Part shown: positions 15,517 through 23,375 of the stretch, in pieces | Numbering within the stretch: position 1 is the stretch's first letter | Layout of the letters: each line of letters opens with the position of its first letter | NCBI GenBank assembly: GCA_035276085.1 | Contig: DATELY010000197.1 | Location: 1-23,762 of the forward strand | DNA length: 23,762 nt | Direction of reading: 5' to 3' | Origin: DATELY01 sp035276085 | GTDB lineage: Bacteria > Pseudomonadota > Gammaproteobacteria > Steroidobacterales > Steroidobacteraceae | Translations under genes and position numbers: made by a program | Notes under the pieces: model-generated | Told to the model about the DNA's origin: nothing | Databases searched by the model: none | The model's input: the letters and a program-made list of their open reading frames with translations, nothing else

Positions 15517-16511
15517 GCGTGGTGTCCGTGGAAGTGCGCGATCAAAGCCAGGTCGCGGAAGCGCGCCGCGTGGCCACGACGATCGCGACCGCGTGCGGTT
15601 GCACGCCGACCAGCACTGGGCGCGTCGCGCTCGTTGCCACCGAGCTGGCGACCAATCTCCTGAAGCACGGTGGCGGCGGTGAGCTGCTGTTGTCGACATA
15701 CGACGCGGAGGGTTCGGGCGGGGTGCAACTGCTCGCGCTCGATCGCGGCAGGGGCATGCAGGACGTGCAAGCCTGTCTGCGCGATGGTTACTCCACGGCG
15801 GGCAGCCCAGGCCATGGGCTGGGTGCCGTGCGGCGCCAGTCCGAGTTCTTCGACATTTTTTCGCAACCGGGTCACGGGACGGCGGTGCTGAGTCGCGTCG
15901 TCTCGGTTGGTGCGTTTCAAGAGCAACCTGAATCCGCGACGAAGACAGGGTTCATCACGGTTCCGAAGCCCGGCGAGGAAGTTTGTGGCGATGCCCTCAG
16001 CATCGCGCCGACGCAGATCGGTCTCACGCTGCTGGTCGCGGATGGGCTCGGCCATGGACAGGAGGCGGCGGTGGCATCGCTCGAGGCCGTGCGCCTGTTT
16101 CAGCGCCACGTGGGATTGTCGTTGGCAGAGCTGCTGCAGGTCATGCACGCCGGCATGCGGGCCACTCGCGGCGCCGCCGCCGCCGTCGTGCGCTTCGACA
16201 CGGCGCAAGCGCGAGTGAGCTTTGGCGGTGTGGGTAACATCGCGGGCACCGTGCACACCGCAGGACAGTCACGGCACATGATCTCGATGAACGGCACGCT
16301 CGGTCACGTCGCGCGCAAAATACAGGCATTCGACTATGCCTGTCCTGCCGGCAGTCTCGTGATCCTGCACTCGGACGGGCTGAGCACGAGCTGGTCGCTC
16401 GAGAAATACCCCGGATTGCAGCAACGCGATCCGACGCTCATCGCCGCCGTGCTCTATCGCGATCATGCGCGGCGGCGTGACGATGCGACCGTGCTGGTGA
16501 GGAAGGTATGA
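15507..16511 (+). CDS. RsbX-like SpoIIE phosphatase fused to an RsbT-like ATPase domain
   Basis: A 334-residue two-domain protein. Residues about 1-132 are an RsbT-like ATPase (N box with Glu46 and Asn50 in VATELATNLLKHGGGG; G1 as LDRGRGM; PGHGLGAVRR). Residues about 145-334 are a PP2C/SpoIIE-type phosphatase with all expected metal-binding aspartates: Asp162 in VCGDAL, Asp179 in LLVADGLGHG, Asp290 in LHSDGLSTS and Asp326 in RRDDATVLV. RsbX resets stressosomes by dephosphorylating RsbR and RsbS, and position and size of the catalytic half fit that role. Fused ATPase-SpoIIE proteins are known next to rsbRST in several proteobacteria. The GTG at 15507 overlaps rsbT by 10 bases; GTG 15513 is an equally plausible start. 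Confidence 0.92.
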   Translation: MEVSVVSVEVRDQSQVAEARRVATTIATACGCTPTSTGRVALVATELATNLLKHGGGGELLLSTYDAEGSGGVQLLALDRGRGMQDVQACLRDGYSTAGSPGHGLGAVRRQSEFFDIFSQPGHGTAVLSRVVSVGAFQEQPESATKTGFITVPKPGEEVCGDALSIAPTQIGLTLLVADGLGHGQEAAVASLEAVRLFQRHVGLSLAELLQVMHAGMRATRGAAAAVVRFDTAQARVSFGGVGNIAGTVHTAGQSRHMISMNGTLGHVARKIQAFDYACPAGSLVILHSDGLSTSWSLEKYPGLQQRDPTLIAAVLYRDHARRRDDATVLVRKV

Positions 16512-18253
16512 GCGCGGCGCGACCCATCCTGCAGGAGCGCATCGATGCCGAAGCGGACGTGGTGGCCGTGCGCCAACGCGCGCGTCATCTCGCGGAGCTG
16601 CTGCGTTTCGACCGACAGGACCAGACGCGCATCGCGACCGCGGTCTCGGAAATCGCGCGCAATGCCTTTGCCTATGCACGGGGCGGCGAAGTGGCGTTCG
16701 CGCTGGAAAACGGCACGCGCGAGCAGATGCTCATGATTCGCGTGAGCGATCGTGGACCGGGCATCCAACATCTCGATCAGGTGCTCGACGCAGGCGCGAC
16801 GCAATCGGGCCGTGCCGGCATGGGCTTGATCGCCGCGCGCCGGTTGATGGATCACTTCACCATCGAGTCGAGCGTGCGCGGCACGGTCGTCGAGCTGGGA
16901 CAGCGGCTGCCTGCGAGCGCGAAGGTCACAGCCAACGACCTCGCTCGCATCTCCAATCGGCTGAGCGGCTCCAATCCAGTGGGACCGCTGGCGGCAATGC
17001 ACGAGCAGAACAACGAGCTGCTGCAAAGCCTCGAGGAGCTCAAGCGCCGGCAGGAGGAAGCCGAGCAACTCACTCAAGAGCTGGGCGACACGAATCGAGG
17101 CGTCGTCGCGCTGTATGCCGAGCTGGAAGAGCGCGCGGAACAGCTGAAGCAGGCGAGTGAGCTCAAGTCGCGCTTCCTGTCGAACATGAGCCATGAGTTC
17201 CGCACGCCGCTCAATTCCATCCTCGCGCTGTGCCGCATTCTGCTCGACCGCATCGATGGCGAGCTGACCGAAGAGCAGGCACGGCAGATCGGCTACATCC
17301 GCAAGTCCGCGGACAGCCTGCTCGAGCTGGTCAACGATCTGCTCGACCTGGCCAAGGTCGAGGCCGGCAAGCTCGAAGTGAAAGCCGTCGAGTTCACCGT
17401 CGCCGACCTGTTCGGCGGCTTGCGCGGCGCGCTCAAGCCGCTGTCGTCCCATGCGCCTGTCGAGCTCATCTTCTTGCCCGGACCGCGCGCGCTGCGCCTG
17501 TCCACCGACGAGGCGAAAGTCGCGCAGGTGCTGCGTAACTTCATCTCGAACGCGTTGAAGTTCACGGAACGAGGCACGGTGCAGGTCGGCGTCACGTTCG
17601 ATGAAGCGCAGGACCAGGTCCGTTTCGAAGTGCGCGATACGGGGATCGGTATCGGGCCCGCCGACCAGGAACGCATCTTCGAAGAGTTCACGCAGATCGA
17701 AGGCCAGCTGCAGCGCAAACATCGCGGCACCGGTCTGGGCCTGCCACTGTCGCGCAAGCTGGCCGAGTTGCTGGGCGGCTCGGTGGAGGTGCAAAGTGAG
17801 CTCGGCAAAGGTTCCACGTTCGTGCTCGTCATTCCCGCCCACCTTGGCGGCCGCCGGGCGCTCGAAGAGCATGCACCGACCGATTCCAAGCGCATCCTGA
17901 TAGTCGACGACGATGAGACTTCGCGCTACGTTTTGCGGCAGATGGTGGGTGTCCACCACGGCTATGAGCTGCTCGAGGCGAGCGATGGGGAGAAAGGCTT
18001 GCAACTCATGGTGCAATCGATACCGGATCTTGTGATCCTGGATTTGCAAATGCCTGAGCTCGACGGCTTCGGCGTGTTGCGGCGGATGCAGCAGCAACCG
18101 AATCTGGCGGCGGTGCCGGTCGTCGTGTCGACTTCCATGCCGCTCACCAGTGAGGTGATAGGCCAATTGCCGCGAGGGATCCGGATACTGCCGAAGGCAA
18201 CGCTATCTCGCGACAGCGTGCTCACGGTGCTGCGCGAGGTGCTGGGAGAATGA
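16508..18253 (+). CDS. Hybrid histidine kinase with N-terminal RsbT-like ATPase domain
   Basis: A 581-residue soluble protein starting at an ATGA overlap with the preceding stop. Residues about 7-135 form a third RsbT-like ATPase (VSEIARNAFAYARGG, SDRGPGI, GRAGMGLIAARRL). A long coiled coil follows (about 165-222). Next come a HisKA helix with His229 in NMSHEFRTPLNSIL, a HATPase domain with NFISNALKF, DTGIGIG and HRGTGLGLPLSRKLAELLGG, and a C-terminal receiver (about 461-580) with VDDDE, Asp512 in ILDLQMPELDG and Lys563. It therefore holds two ATPase domains of different families. This couples the partner-switching module to phosphotransfer: the RsbT-like part might dock on the RsbR-RsbS scaffold or bind an effector. 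No transmembrane or classical sensor domain is seen. Similar kinases are known after rsbRST-rsbX in some proteobacteria. Confidence 0.92.
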   Translation: MSAARPILQERIDAEADVVAVRQRARHLAELLRFDRQDQTRIATAVSEIARNAFAYARGGEVAFALENGTREQMLMIRVSDRGPGIQHLDQVLDAGATQSGRAGMGLIAARRLMDHFTIESSVRGTVVELGQRLPASAKVTANDLARISNRLSGSNPVGPLAAMHEQNNELLQSLEELKRRQEEAEQLTQELGDTNRGVVALYAELEERAEQLKQASELKSRFLSNMSHEFRTPLNSILALCRILLDRIDGELTEEQARQIGYIRKSADSLLELVNDLLDLAKVEAGKLEVKAVEFTVADLFGGLRGALKPLSSHAPVELIFLPGPRALRLSTDEAKVAQVLRNFISNALKFTERGTVQVGVTFDEAQDQVRFEVRDTGIGIGPADQERIFEEFTQIEGQLQRKHRGTGLGLPLSRKLAELLGGSVEVQSELGKGSTFVLVIPAHLGGRRALEEHAPTDSKRILIVDDDETSRYVLRQMVGVHHGYELLEASDGEKGLQLMVQSIPDLVILDLQMPELDGFGVLRRMQQQPNLAAVPVVVSTSMPLTSEVIGQLPRGIRILPKATLSRDSVLTVLREVLGE

Positions 18254-19881
18254 CCATGCACGCGGCCGAGACGCTGATACTCAATGTCGATGACGACGAG
18301 GCGCAGCGCTATGCCAAGACCCGCATCCTGCGTCACTTGGGCTTCGAGGTGATCGAAGCGGGTAACGGCCGCGACGCGCTTGCCAAGGCCGAGGAATTGA
18401 AGCCGGCGCTGACGGTGCTGGACGTCAAGCTCCCGGACATGAATGGTCTCGAGGTCTGCCGCATCATCAAGAACCGCTGGCCGCACGTTCTGGTCTTGCA
18501 GACCTCTGCCACGTACACGACGGGCGCGGACCGCATCGCGGGTCTCGAAGGTGGCGCAGACGCCTATCTCACGCAGCCGATAGAGCCTGACGAGCTGCTG
18601 GCAACGGTCCGCGCGTTGATGCGCGTGCGCGATGCGGAAAGCCGCTTGCGGCGGCTGAACGAGACGCTGGAGCAGCGCGTCGAGGAGCGCACGCGCGAGC
18701 TCGCGGTGGCCAATGCGAAGTTGCAGGAAGAGATCAATCAGCGGCAGAAGGCCGAAGCGGCACTGGTGCAGGTGCAGAAGATGGAGGCCATTGGCCACCT
18801 CACGGGCGGCATCGCTCACGACTTCAATAATCTGCTGACCGCGGTGCTCGGGAACATCGATCGCATTCGTGCCCGCGCGAGCGACCCGCGGATCGTGCGC
18901 ATGGCCGAGAACGCCTACATGGCGGCGGAACGAGGTTCACGCTTGACGGCGCAGCTGCTGGCTTTTTCCCGAACGCAGCAACTGAGCACCGAAGCGGTCG
19001 ACGTGAATGCCTTGTTGCAACGGATCAGCGATCTGCTGCATCAGTCGCTCGGGCCGACCGTCCAGCTGCAGATGAATCTCGCACCGGACCTGCCGGCGGC
19101 CGTGGCCGACATCAACCAGCTCGAGCTCGCGATTCTCAATCTCGCCATCAACTCGCGCGATGCGATGGGTGAGCGCGGCGGTGAGATCACGATCTCCACC
19201 GCGTCGTTGACGTTCAGTCACGCCGAGGGAGAGTTGCAGCCGGGCTCCTACGTGGAGGTGGCCGTGACCGATAACGGCTGCGGCATGTCGCCCGACGTCC
19301 TCGCGCATGCGTTCGATCCGTTTTTCACGACGAAACCGCCGGGCAAGGGGACGGGCCTCGGTCTCTCGCAGGTGTATGGCATCGCGCGCCAGGCGGGCGG
19401 CGCAGTACACATCGACACCCTGCAAGGAAAAGGCACGTCGGTGCGCATGCGGCTGCGATGCTCGAATCAACCTTCGCTGCCCATCGCTGCGCGCGCGCCG
19501 GAGCAGTCGCAGCCCAGCTCGGAAACTGTGCTGATCATCGATGACGATGCCGATGTCCGTACCTTGATGAGCGATTTCCTGAGCGAAGTGGGGTATCGCA
19601 TCTACGCCGTCGAGAGCGGAGAGCAGGCGTTGAAAATGCTCGGTGAGATCACACCGGACGTGCTGGTCGCCGATTTCGCCATGCCGGGTCGCAATGGCGC
19701 CGACGTCGCACGCTCGATCCGGGCGCGGTTGCCGCGTCTGCCGATTCTGTTCGTCAGTGGCTATGCAGATACGGCGGCACTGGAGGCTGCCGTCGGCAAA
19801 ACACCGCTCTTGCGCAAGCCCTTCCGGCCGAGCGAGCTCGCCGCAGCGATCCGCTCGCTGTTGGATCGGCCCGTGCGCTAG
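18250..19881 (+). CDS. Receiver-histidine kinase-receiver hybrid protein
   Basis: A 543-residue soluble protein and last gene of the stressosome operon. Receiver 1 (about 7-125) has NVDDDEAQR and Asp58 in VLDVKLPDMNG, but the usual lysine before proline is replaced by Gln109 in DAYLTQPIEP. A coiled coil (about 128-178) leads to the kinase core with His190 in GGIAHDFNNLLTAVLGN, then an ATPase with NLAINSRDAM, DNGCGM and FFTTKPPGKGTGLGLSQVYG. Receiver 2 (about 425-540) has IIDDDADVR, Asp475 in VADFAMPGRNG and Lys523. ATG 18250 overlaps the previous stop (ATGA); Met3 at 18256 has better spacing from GGGAG at 18244-18248. Its receivers are probable targets of the preceding kinase. No DNA-binding or cyclase output is present. 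Confidence 0.92.
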   Translation: MTMHAAETLILNVDDDEAQRYAKTRILRHLGFEVIEAGNGRDALAKAEELKPALTVLDVKLPDMNGLEVCRIIKNRWPHVLVLQTSATYTTGADRIAGLEGGADAYLTQPIEPDELLATVRALMRVRDAESRLRRLNETLEQRVEERTRELAVANAKLQEEINQRQKAEAALVQVQKMEAIGHLTGGIAHDFNNLLTAVLGNIDRIRARASDPRIVRMAENAYMAAERGSRLTAQLLAFSRTQQLSTEAVDVNALLQRISDLLHQSLGPTVQLQMNLAPDLPAAVADINQLELAILNLAINSRDAMGERGGEITISTASLTFSHAEGELQPGSYVEVAVTDNGCGMSPDVLAHAFDPFFTTKPPGKGTGLGLSQVYGIARQAGGAVHIDTLQGKGTSVRMRLRCSNQPSLPIAARAPEQSQPSSETVLIIDDDADVRTLMSDFLSEVGYRIYAVESGEQALKMLGEITPDVLVADFAMPGRNGADVARSIRARLPRLPILFVSGYADTAALEAAVGKTPLLRKPFRPSELAAAIRSLLDRPVR

Positions 19882-19909
19882 CTAGCGCGGGTAACGGCTC
19901 ACGGCCGAC

Positions 19910-19948
19910 GGGCAACGGCCAGAATCGGATTCCCTCTGGCCGTTACCC
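19910..19948. terminator. Two-way terminator-like hairpin between convergent genes
   Basis: GGGCAACGGCCAGA (19910-19923) pairs with TCTGGCCGTTACCC (19935-19948), 13 of 14 positions, around an 11-base loop. Flanking sequence (about 19890-19980) repeats the words GTAACGG, ACGGCC, GCCGTT and CGTTGCCC in both orientations, so larger alternative folds are possible. There is no U-run, but the site lies in the 100-base gap between the stressosome operon and the convergent usher-like gene. It may be a third family of palindromic repeat. Confidence 0.7.
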
Positions 19949-19981
19949 GTCAGCCGTTGGCTGTCGACCGTTGCCCGCCAG

Positions 19982-21334
19982 CTATTGCTGGCTGAGCGAC
20001 TGATCGAGCAACGGCTCGAGATCGTCCACCAGCGAGATGCGCTTCGGTGCGAAGAAGCCGAAAGGACGCGTAAACGAGATGAAGACCGAGGAGCCGTCGG
20101 CCGCGACGAGCGAACGGCCTGCGGTCATCGACACCGAGCTGCGGCCGACTTGCATGCTCTGGCTGAGACCGATGAGGTTGACCCGTTCCCTGTCCCATGT
20201 CGTTTGCGTCGCGTAAGTCACCGCGAGATTGCTCGTATCGCCGGTCTTCATGCCGAAGCTGGCCACGCCACGCTCCATGACGGGGTCGCTCGTTGCGGCC
20301 GTGGCGATTTCACGAAATTCCCGGCTCTGTGTGCGTGTGCGCACGACCAGATTGAACAGCTCGCTTTCGTGATCGAAACTGAAACGCGCGAGCCAGCCCG
20401 AACCGGCGGCTGCACGACTGGACGCGAGCGCCATCGAGGCGGTGCCCAGCACTCCGAGGCGGCGGGTCACGCCGATGCCGAACGCCGTGAGCTCCTCGCT
20501 CAAATATTCGCCGTGACCTTCGATGGTGAAGCCGAGTGGAGCACCGCACACGATGGTCGAGTTGGCAAACAGCGGCCCGTAGTCGTTGCTCGCGACGGCA
20601 TAGTCGCGCCGCACTTTGCCCAGGCCGAAGGAGAAGTCGTCGCAGCCTTCACGCTCCTGCGTGCTGGGGAATGCATCGGCGATGAGCGGCGCAGTGATGT
20701 GCTGTTCGCGACCCAAGCTGTCGCGCGCGACGAAGTTCACCGTGTTGGCGCCTGCGAGGCTCACGCCGCCATCGATCGAGAGGTTCTGACCGCGAAGCTC
20801 GGGATGCGCTGCACCTGCGGAAGCAAACAGAGCATCGGCCACCGAGGGCAACACCGCGATGCCGCTGCTGGCGAGCTTGGACGACGCGATGACATCGCGC
20901 CGCACTTCCATGCGTGTGCCGAATTGCACGCCGCCATAGCGCACACTGCTGCCCCACAATCCCGAGCTGCTCACCGCATCGCCGACACGCCAGGCTTCAT
21001 CGCTGTCCTCGCGACGCTGGGTCCAACTCGATTCGAGGCGCGTGACGGTTTCGACCTGCGGATCGAGCGAGGTGGCGAATTTGGAGTCGACCACGCTGGC
21101 GTCGTTCAGCACGCGCGCATTGATGGAGGTGTATTCGGGATCGAGGCGCCCCGTGCTGACATCCAGCGGCTTGGCCTCGGTGGCGCGCGGTACGGTCGCT
21201 GCCGCCGACGCATCGCGGGTCGCTATTGCCTGCGCCACGATCTCCTCTTCGGTCGTCGTGGGCGGGGCACTTGCACATCCTGCTGCCAGCGCCAGCAAAA
21301 GGGCGCTGGCCAAAGAAGAAGCGAAACGTTTCAT
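19982..21334 (-). CDS. Truncated chaperone-usher-type outer-membrane protein with lipoprotein signal
   Basis: A 450-residue protein beginning with a lipoprotein signal (ALLLALAAGC, Cys20). The region about 100-220 resembles fimbrial ushers: SWTQRREDSDEAWRVGDAVS, then SSGLWGSSVRYGGVQFGTR, SGIAVLPSVADALFASAG and NTVNFVARDSLGREQHITAP. The later part reads like usher barrel strands: VRRDYAVASNDYGPLFANST, GFTIEGHGEYLSEELTAFGI, GSGWLARFSFDHESELFNLV, TRTQSREFREIA. Complete ushers have 750-900 residues with an N-terminal chaperone-binding domain, a plug and C-terminal domains. Here the N-terminal domain is replaced by a Thr/Ala-rich linker and the protein stops after SSVFISFTRPFGFF plus a short tail. 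No chaperone or pilin gene is adjacent. It may be a decayed usher or a repurposed barrel lipoprotein; the intact frame and signal favour the latter. Confidence 0.72.
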   Translation of the reverse strand: MKRFASSLASALLLALAAGCASAPPTTTEEEIVAQAIATRDASAAATVPRATEAKPLDVSTGRLDPEYTSINARVLNDASVVDSKFATSLDPQVETVTRLESSWTQRREDSDEAWRVGDAVSSSGLWGSSVRYGGVQFGTRMEVRRDVIASSKLASSGIAVLPSVADALFASAGAAHPELRGQNLSIDGGVSLAGANTVNFVARDSLGREQHITAPLIADAFPSTQEREGCDDFSFGLGKVRRDYAVASNDYGPLFANSTIVCGAPLGFTIEGHGEYLSEELTAFGIGVTRRLGVLGTASMALASSRAAAGSGWLARFSFDHESELFNLVVRTRTQSREFREIATAATSDPVMERGVASFGMKTGDTSNLAVTYATQTTWDRERVNLIGLSQSMQVGRSSVSMTAGRSLVAADGSSVFISFTRPFGFFAPKRISLVDDLEPLLDQSLSQQ

Positions 21335-21500
21335 CGTCGATCGTCAGTCGTCTTGTTGTTGCAGCACTCCGCTCGCGGCGCAGTTTAGGGAAGTGCTCTC
21401 CCCATCGAAATCAGGTTCACCCTGTCCGATGTCCGACTCCAACTATGACATGACGACGCGCGCGGTTCAGTGAACGATTGCGCGCTTGGAAAAGAACAGC

Positions 21501-22331
21501 TCAGGAATGTGAAGGGCTCGGCCTGTGGCCGAGTGAGCGGATGCGCTTGTATGGGGCGCGCATTGCCAGATAAATCTCGGGATGGCTCACCATCCAATGT
21601 TTCAGCCGCGGCAGGACCCGCAGGTGATAGCGGATGCGTCCCCGCAGAGGCACGCGATCCGCGAGTCCTTCTTCGATCGTGTAGATACAAGGATTACACC
21701 GGCCGCACGGCTTGCCATGGGCCGGGCGATGACAAAACCATGTCAGCTTCATCAGATCCTCGAAGCCGGCGGCAATGGCTTCGATGCGCATCTGTTGCTT
21801 GGTCTTGTCGAACAACGGAAAGCGGAAGTACTTGAACAACTCGTAGCGCGGGTCGCCCGCGTGACGGCGATCGAGGCGCGTGCGCGACGCATCGACGAGG
21901 CCGAGCAACAGGTCACGGGCCCGGTCATCGCGATGGATCGAGAGTTCCAGGCCTTCGATCCCGCGCTCGGCACAGAACCGCGCGAGCCACTCGTACTGAC
22001 CGCCAATGAACGCCGAGCGCAGCGAGTTCTCGAATTGCTGCGTGATGTCTTCATTCGGCGCGATCTGCTGCAGCGTGCATTCGACGGTAGGAAGAACCAG
22101 CGCAGCAGCGCGGGGTGAGGACCGCTCGAGACGGTCGCGGATGCACGTCATGGCATGACGCTCTGCGGGTACGGACGGCCTCAGCTTCACATCGTCGAGC
22201 ACGTAGTAAGGCTGCACCGGCCTGTGCTCGCGCATCGCCAAGGACAACAATCGAAAGGTCGAATCCCAACCGCCGGTCCATAGCAGGTGCGTCGCGTCCG
22301 TGCGCCGGTCGGCGCTGAGTGATTGATCCAT
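21501..22331 (-). CDS. QueC-like PP-loop ATPase
   Basis: A protein of about 276 residues with the PP-loop motif LLWTGGWDSTFRLL (residues about 16-29), which binds ATP for adenylation. Near the C-terminus four cysteines, Cys200, Cys209, Cys212 and Cys215 in CHRPAHGKPCGRCNPC, have the same 9-3-3 spacing as the zinc site of QueC, the enzyme that makes 7-cyano-7-deazaguanine. The rest (YYVLDDVKLRPSVPAERHAM; FRFPLFDKTKQQMRIEAIAA) differs from housekeeping QueC, and no queD, queE or queF gene is near. Such standalone QueC-like proteins appear in surface-polysaccharide and defence neighbourhoods; here neither is evident. Starts at 22373 and 22553 are also open. I prefer 22331, which has AGGGGG upstream, though the spacing is long. 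The basic tail (MRAPYKRIRSLGHRP) is distinctive. Confidence 0.75.
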   Translation of the reverse strand: MDQSLSADRRTDATHLLWTGGWDSTFRLLSLAMREHRPVQPYYVLDDVKLRPSVPAERHAMTCIRDRLERSSPRAAALVLPTVECTLQQIAPNEDITQQFENSLRSAFIGGQYEWLARFCAERGIEGLELSIHRDDRARDLLLGLVDASRTRLDRRHAGDPRYELFKYFRFPLFDKTKQQMRIEAIAAGFEDLMKLTWFCHRPAHGKPCGRCNPCIYTIEEGLADRVPLRGRIRYHLRVLPRLKHWMVSHPEIYLAMRAPYKRIRSLGHRPSPSHS

Positions 22332-22664
22332 CTGCTGTTCATCCCCCTGGTGGTCCTGGGTTGGTACGGCCATCAGAGCGCGCTGCTGATCCGCGTCCGT
22401 GCCTAAGGCTTGAAGCAATTTGAATGTTCCGGATCGGTGCATCCATTTTCCTGCTTGCACTGAATCACCGCACGCAAGCCGGGAAATCGTGTGCAGCCGT
22501 TCGGCGACGTTTCTTTCTTGCAAGACCAGCCTCGCGCTGTCGCCGATTCGCACCGCTGGTGTGCACTTATTTCCGTGAATCGAGGTCGTGCATCGATTGA
22601 GGCGAGGATCTTATTGGGTGCCAAAGCGCTTTTCGCGTTGTCCACTCGCGCTCAGGATATTCCC
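22332..22664. other. Divergent intergenic region, no gene recognised
   Basis: This 333-base stretch separates the QueC-like gene (- strand) from the FMN reductase gene (+ strand) and is less G+C-rich than its surroundings. Frames are open on both strands (- strand to 22553, + strand from 22491), but neither upstream peptide resembles a known domain, so I treat them as non-coding. Promoters for both genes should lie here. I could not define a convincing -10/-35 pair, and I see no riboswitch-like fold by eye. Confidence 0.45.
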
Positions 22665-23213
22665 ATGAACTCCGTCGCCGTTCTCGTCGGCAGTTTGCGC
22701 CGCGACTCGATCAACAGGAAATTGGCTCATGCGCTGGTCAAACTCGCGCAGAGCAAGCTCGATTGTCGCTTCGTGGAGATCGGCGATCTGCCGCTCTACA
22801 ACGAAGATCTCTGGGCGAATCCGCCGCCGGGCATCGCGCGCTTCAAGCAAGCGGTTGAGGCGGCCGACGCAGTGTGGTTCGTTTCGCCCGAGTACAACCG
22901 CGGCATCCCGGGCGTATTGAAGAATGCAATCGACTGGGGCTCGCGGCCTTATGGGAAGAGCTCCTGGGTCGGTAAGCCCGTGGCCCTGGCCGGAACCAGC
23001 ATGGGTGCGACGGGTACCGCGCTAGCACAGGCTTCCTTGCGTCACACGATGGTCATCCTGGACACGGTGGTGATGGGATTGCCGGAGTTGTACCTGACTT
23101 ACAAGGAGGGATTGATCGACACCGAGTACAACGTCACCGATGAGTCGACGCGGAAGTTCCTGACGAAGTACGTGGATCGGTTTGCGGGGTGGGTTGAGAA
23201 GCACAAGACGTAG
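22665..23213 (+). CDS. NADPH-dependent FMN reductase
   Basis: A 182-residue flavodoxin-like oxidoreductase of the ChrR/YieF/SsuE group, which uses NAD(P)H to reduce FMN or quinones and sometimes chromate. The FMN-phosphate loop is GSLRRDSINRKLAHAL near the N-terminus. The isoalloxazine-side motif is SPEYNRGIPGVLKNAIDWGS (about 78-97), followed by WVGKPVALAGTSMGATGTAL. Length and motifs are standard and complete. I chose ATG 22665 because the product then begins MNSVAVLVGSLRR as family members do; AGGAT at 22654-22658 lies six bases upstream. It is followed by an inverted pair of dispersed repeats. Its physiological substrate cannot be told from sequence. Confidence 0.93.
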   Translation: MNSVAVLVGSLRRDSINRKLAHALVKLAQSKLDCRFVEIGDLPLYNEDLWANPPPGIARFKQAVEAADAVWFVSPEYNRGIPGVLKNAIDWGSRPYGKSSWVGKPVALAGTSMGATGTALAQASLRHTMVILDTVVMGLPELYLTYKEGLIDTEYNVTDESTRKFLTKYVDRFAGWVEKHKT

Positions 23214-23240
23214 AGGGATCGCGGAAGAAGTCATGGTCAT

Positions 23241-23343
23241 GCGTCCCCTCCCTTGCGCAGCGAAGCGTAGCGGGGGCCGCTCCTGCGCATCCATGCGCCC
23301 GCGCCATTCGTGCATCCCTGCACATCAGAGGGACAGGGTGGGG
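23241..23343 (+). repeat. Dispersed intergenic repeat, interrupted copy A2
   Basis: It starts GCGTCCCCTCCCTTGCGCAG and ends GGGACAGGGTGGGGG. These two parts match the left and right ends of the 41-base element at 3469-3509, but about 60 bases are inserted in the middle. It lies 27 bases after the FMN reductase stop and in inverted orientation to the copy at 23376-23416. Confidence 0.65.
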
Positions 23344-23375
23344 GCAGCAGGATGCTACTTCCGCGACCTCATGCA

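Noticed and set aside
16463..18166. 567-codon - strand frame opposite the RsbT-like/kinase hybrid gene
   Set aside because: It mirrors a well-supported + strand gene with overlapping operon neighbours. The peptide is repetitive in Gln, Leu, Arg and His and matches nothing I know.
19985..21388. 467-codon + strand frame opposite the usher-like lipoprotein gene
   Set aside because: The - strand product has a lipoprotein signal and usher-like blocks. The + strand product is His/Arg/Ala-rich and without hydrophobic pattern or motif.
21465..21475. GTTCAGTGAAC palindrome as an operator for the usher-like gene
   Set aside because: A single short palindrome 130 bases upstream, with no second copy and no regulator nearby, is not enough to support an operator.
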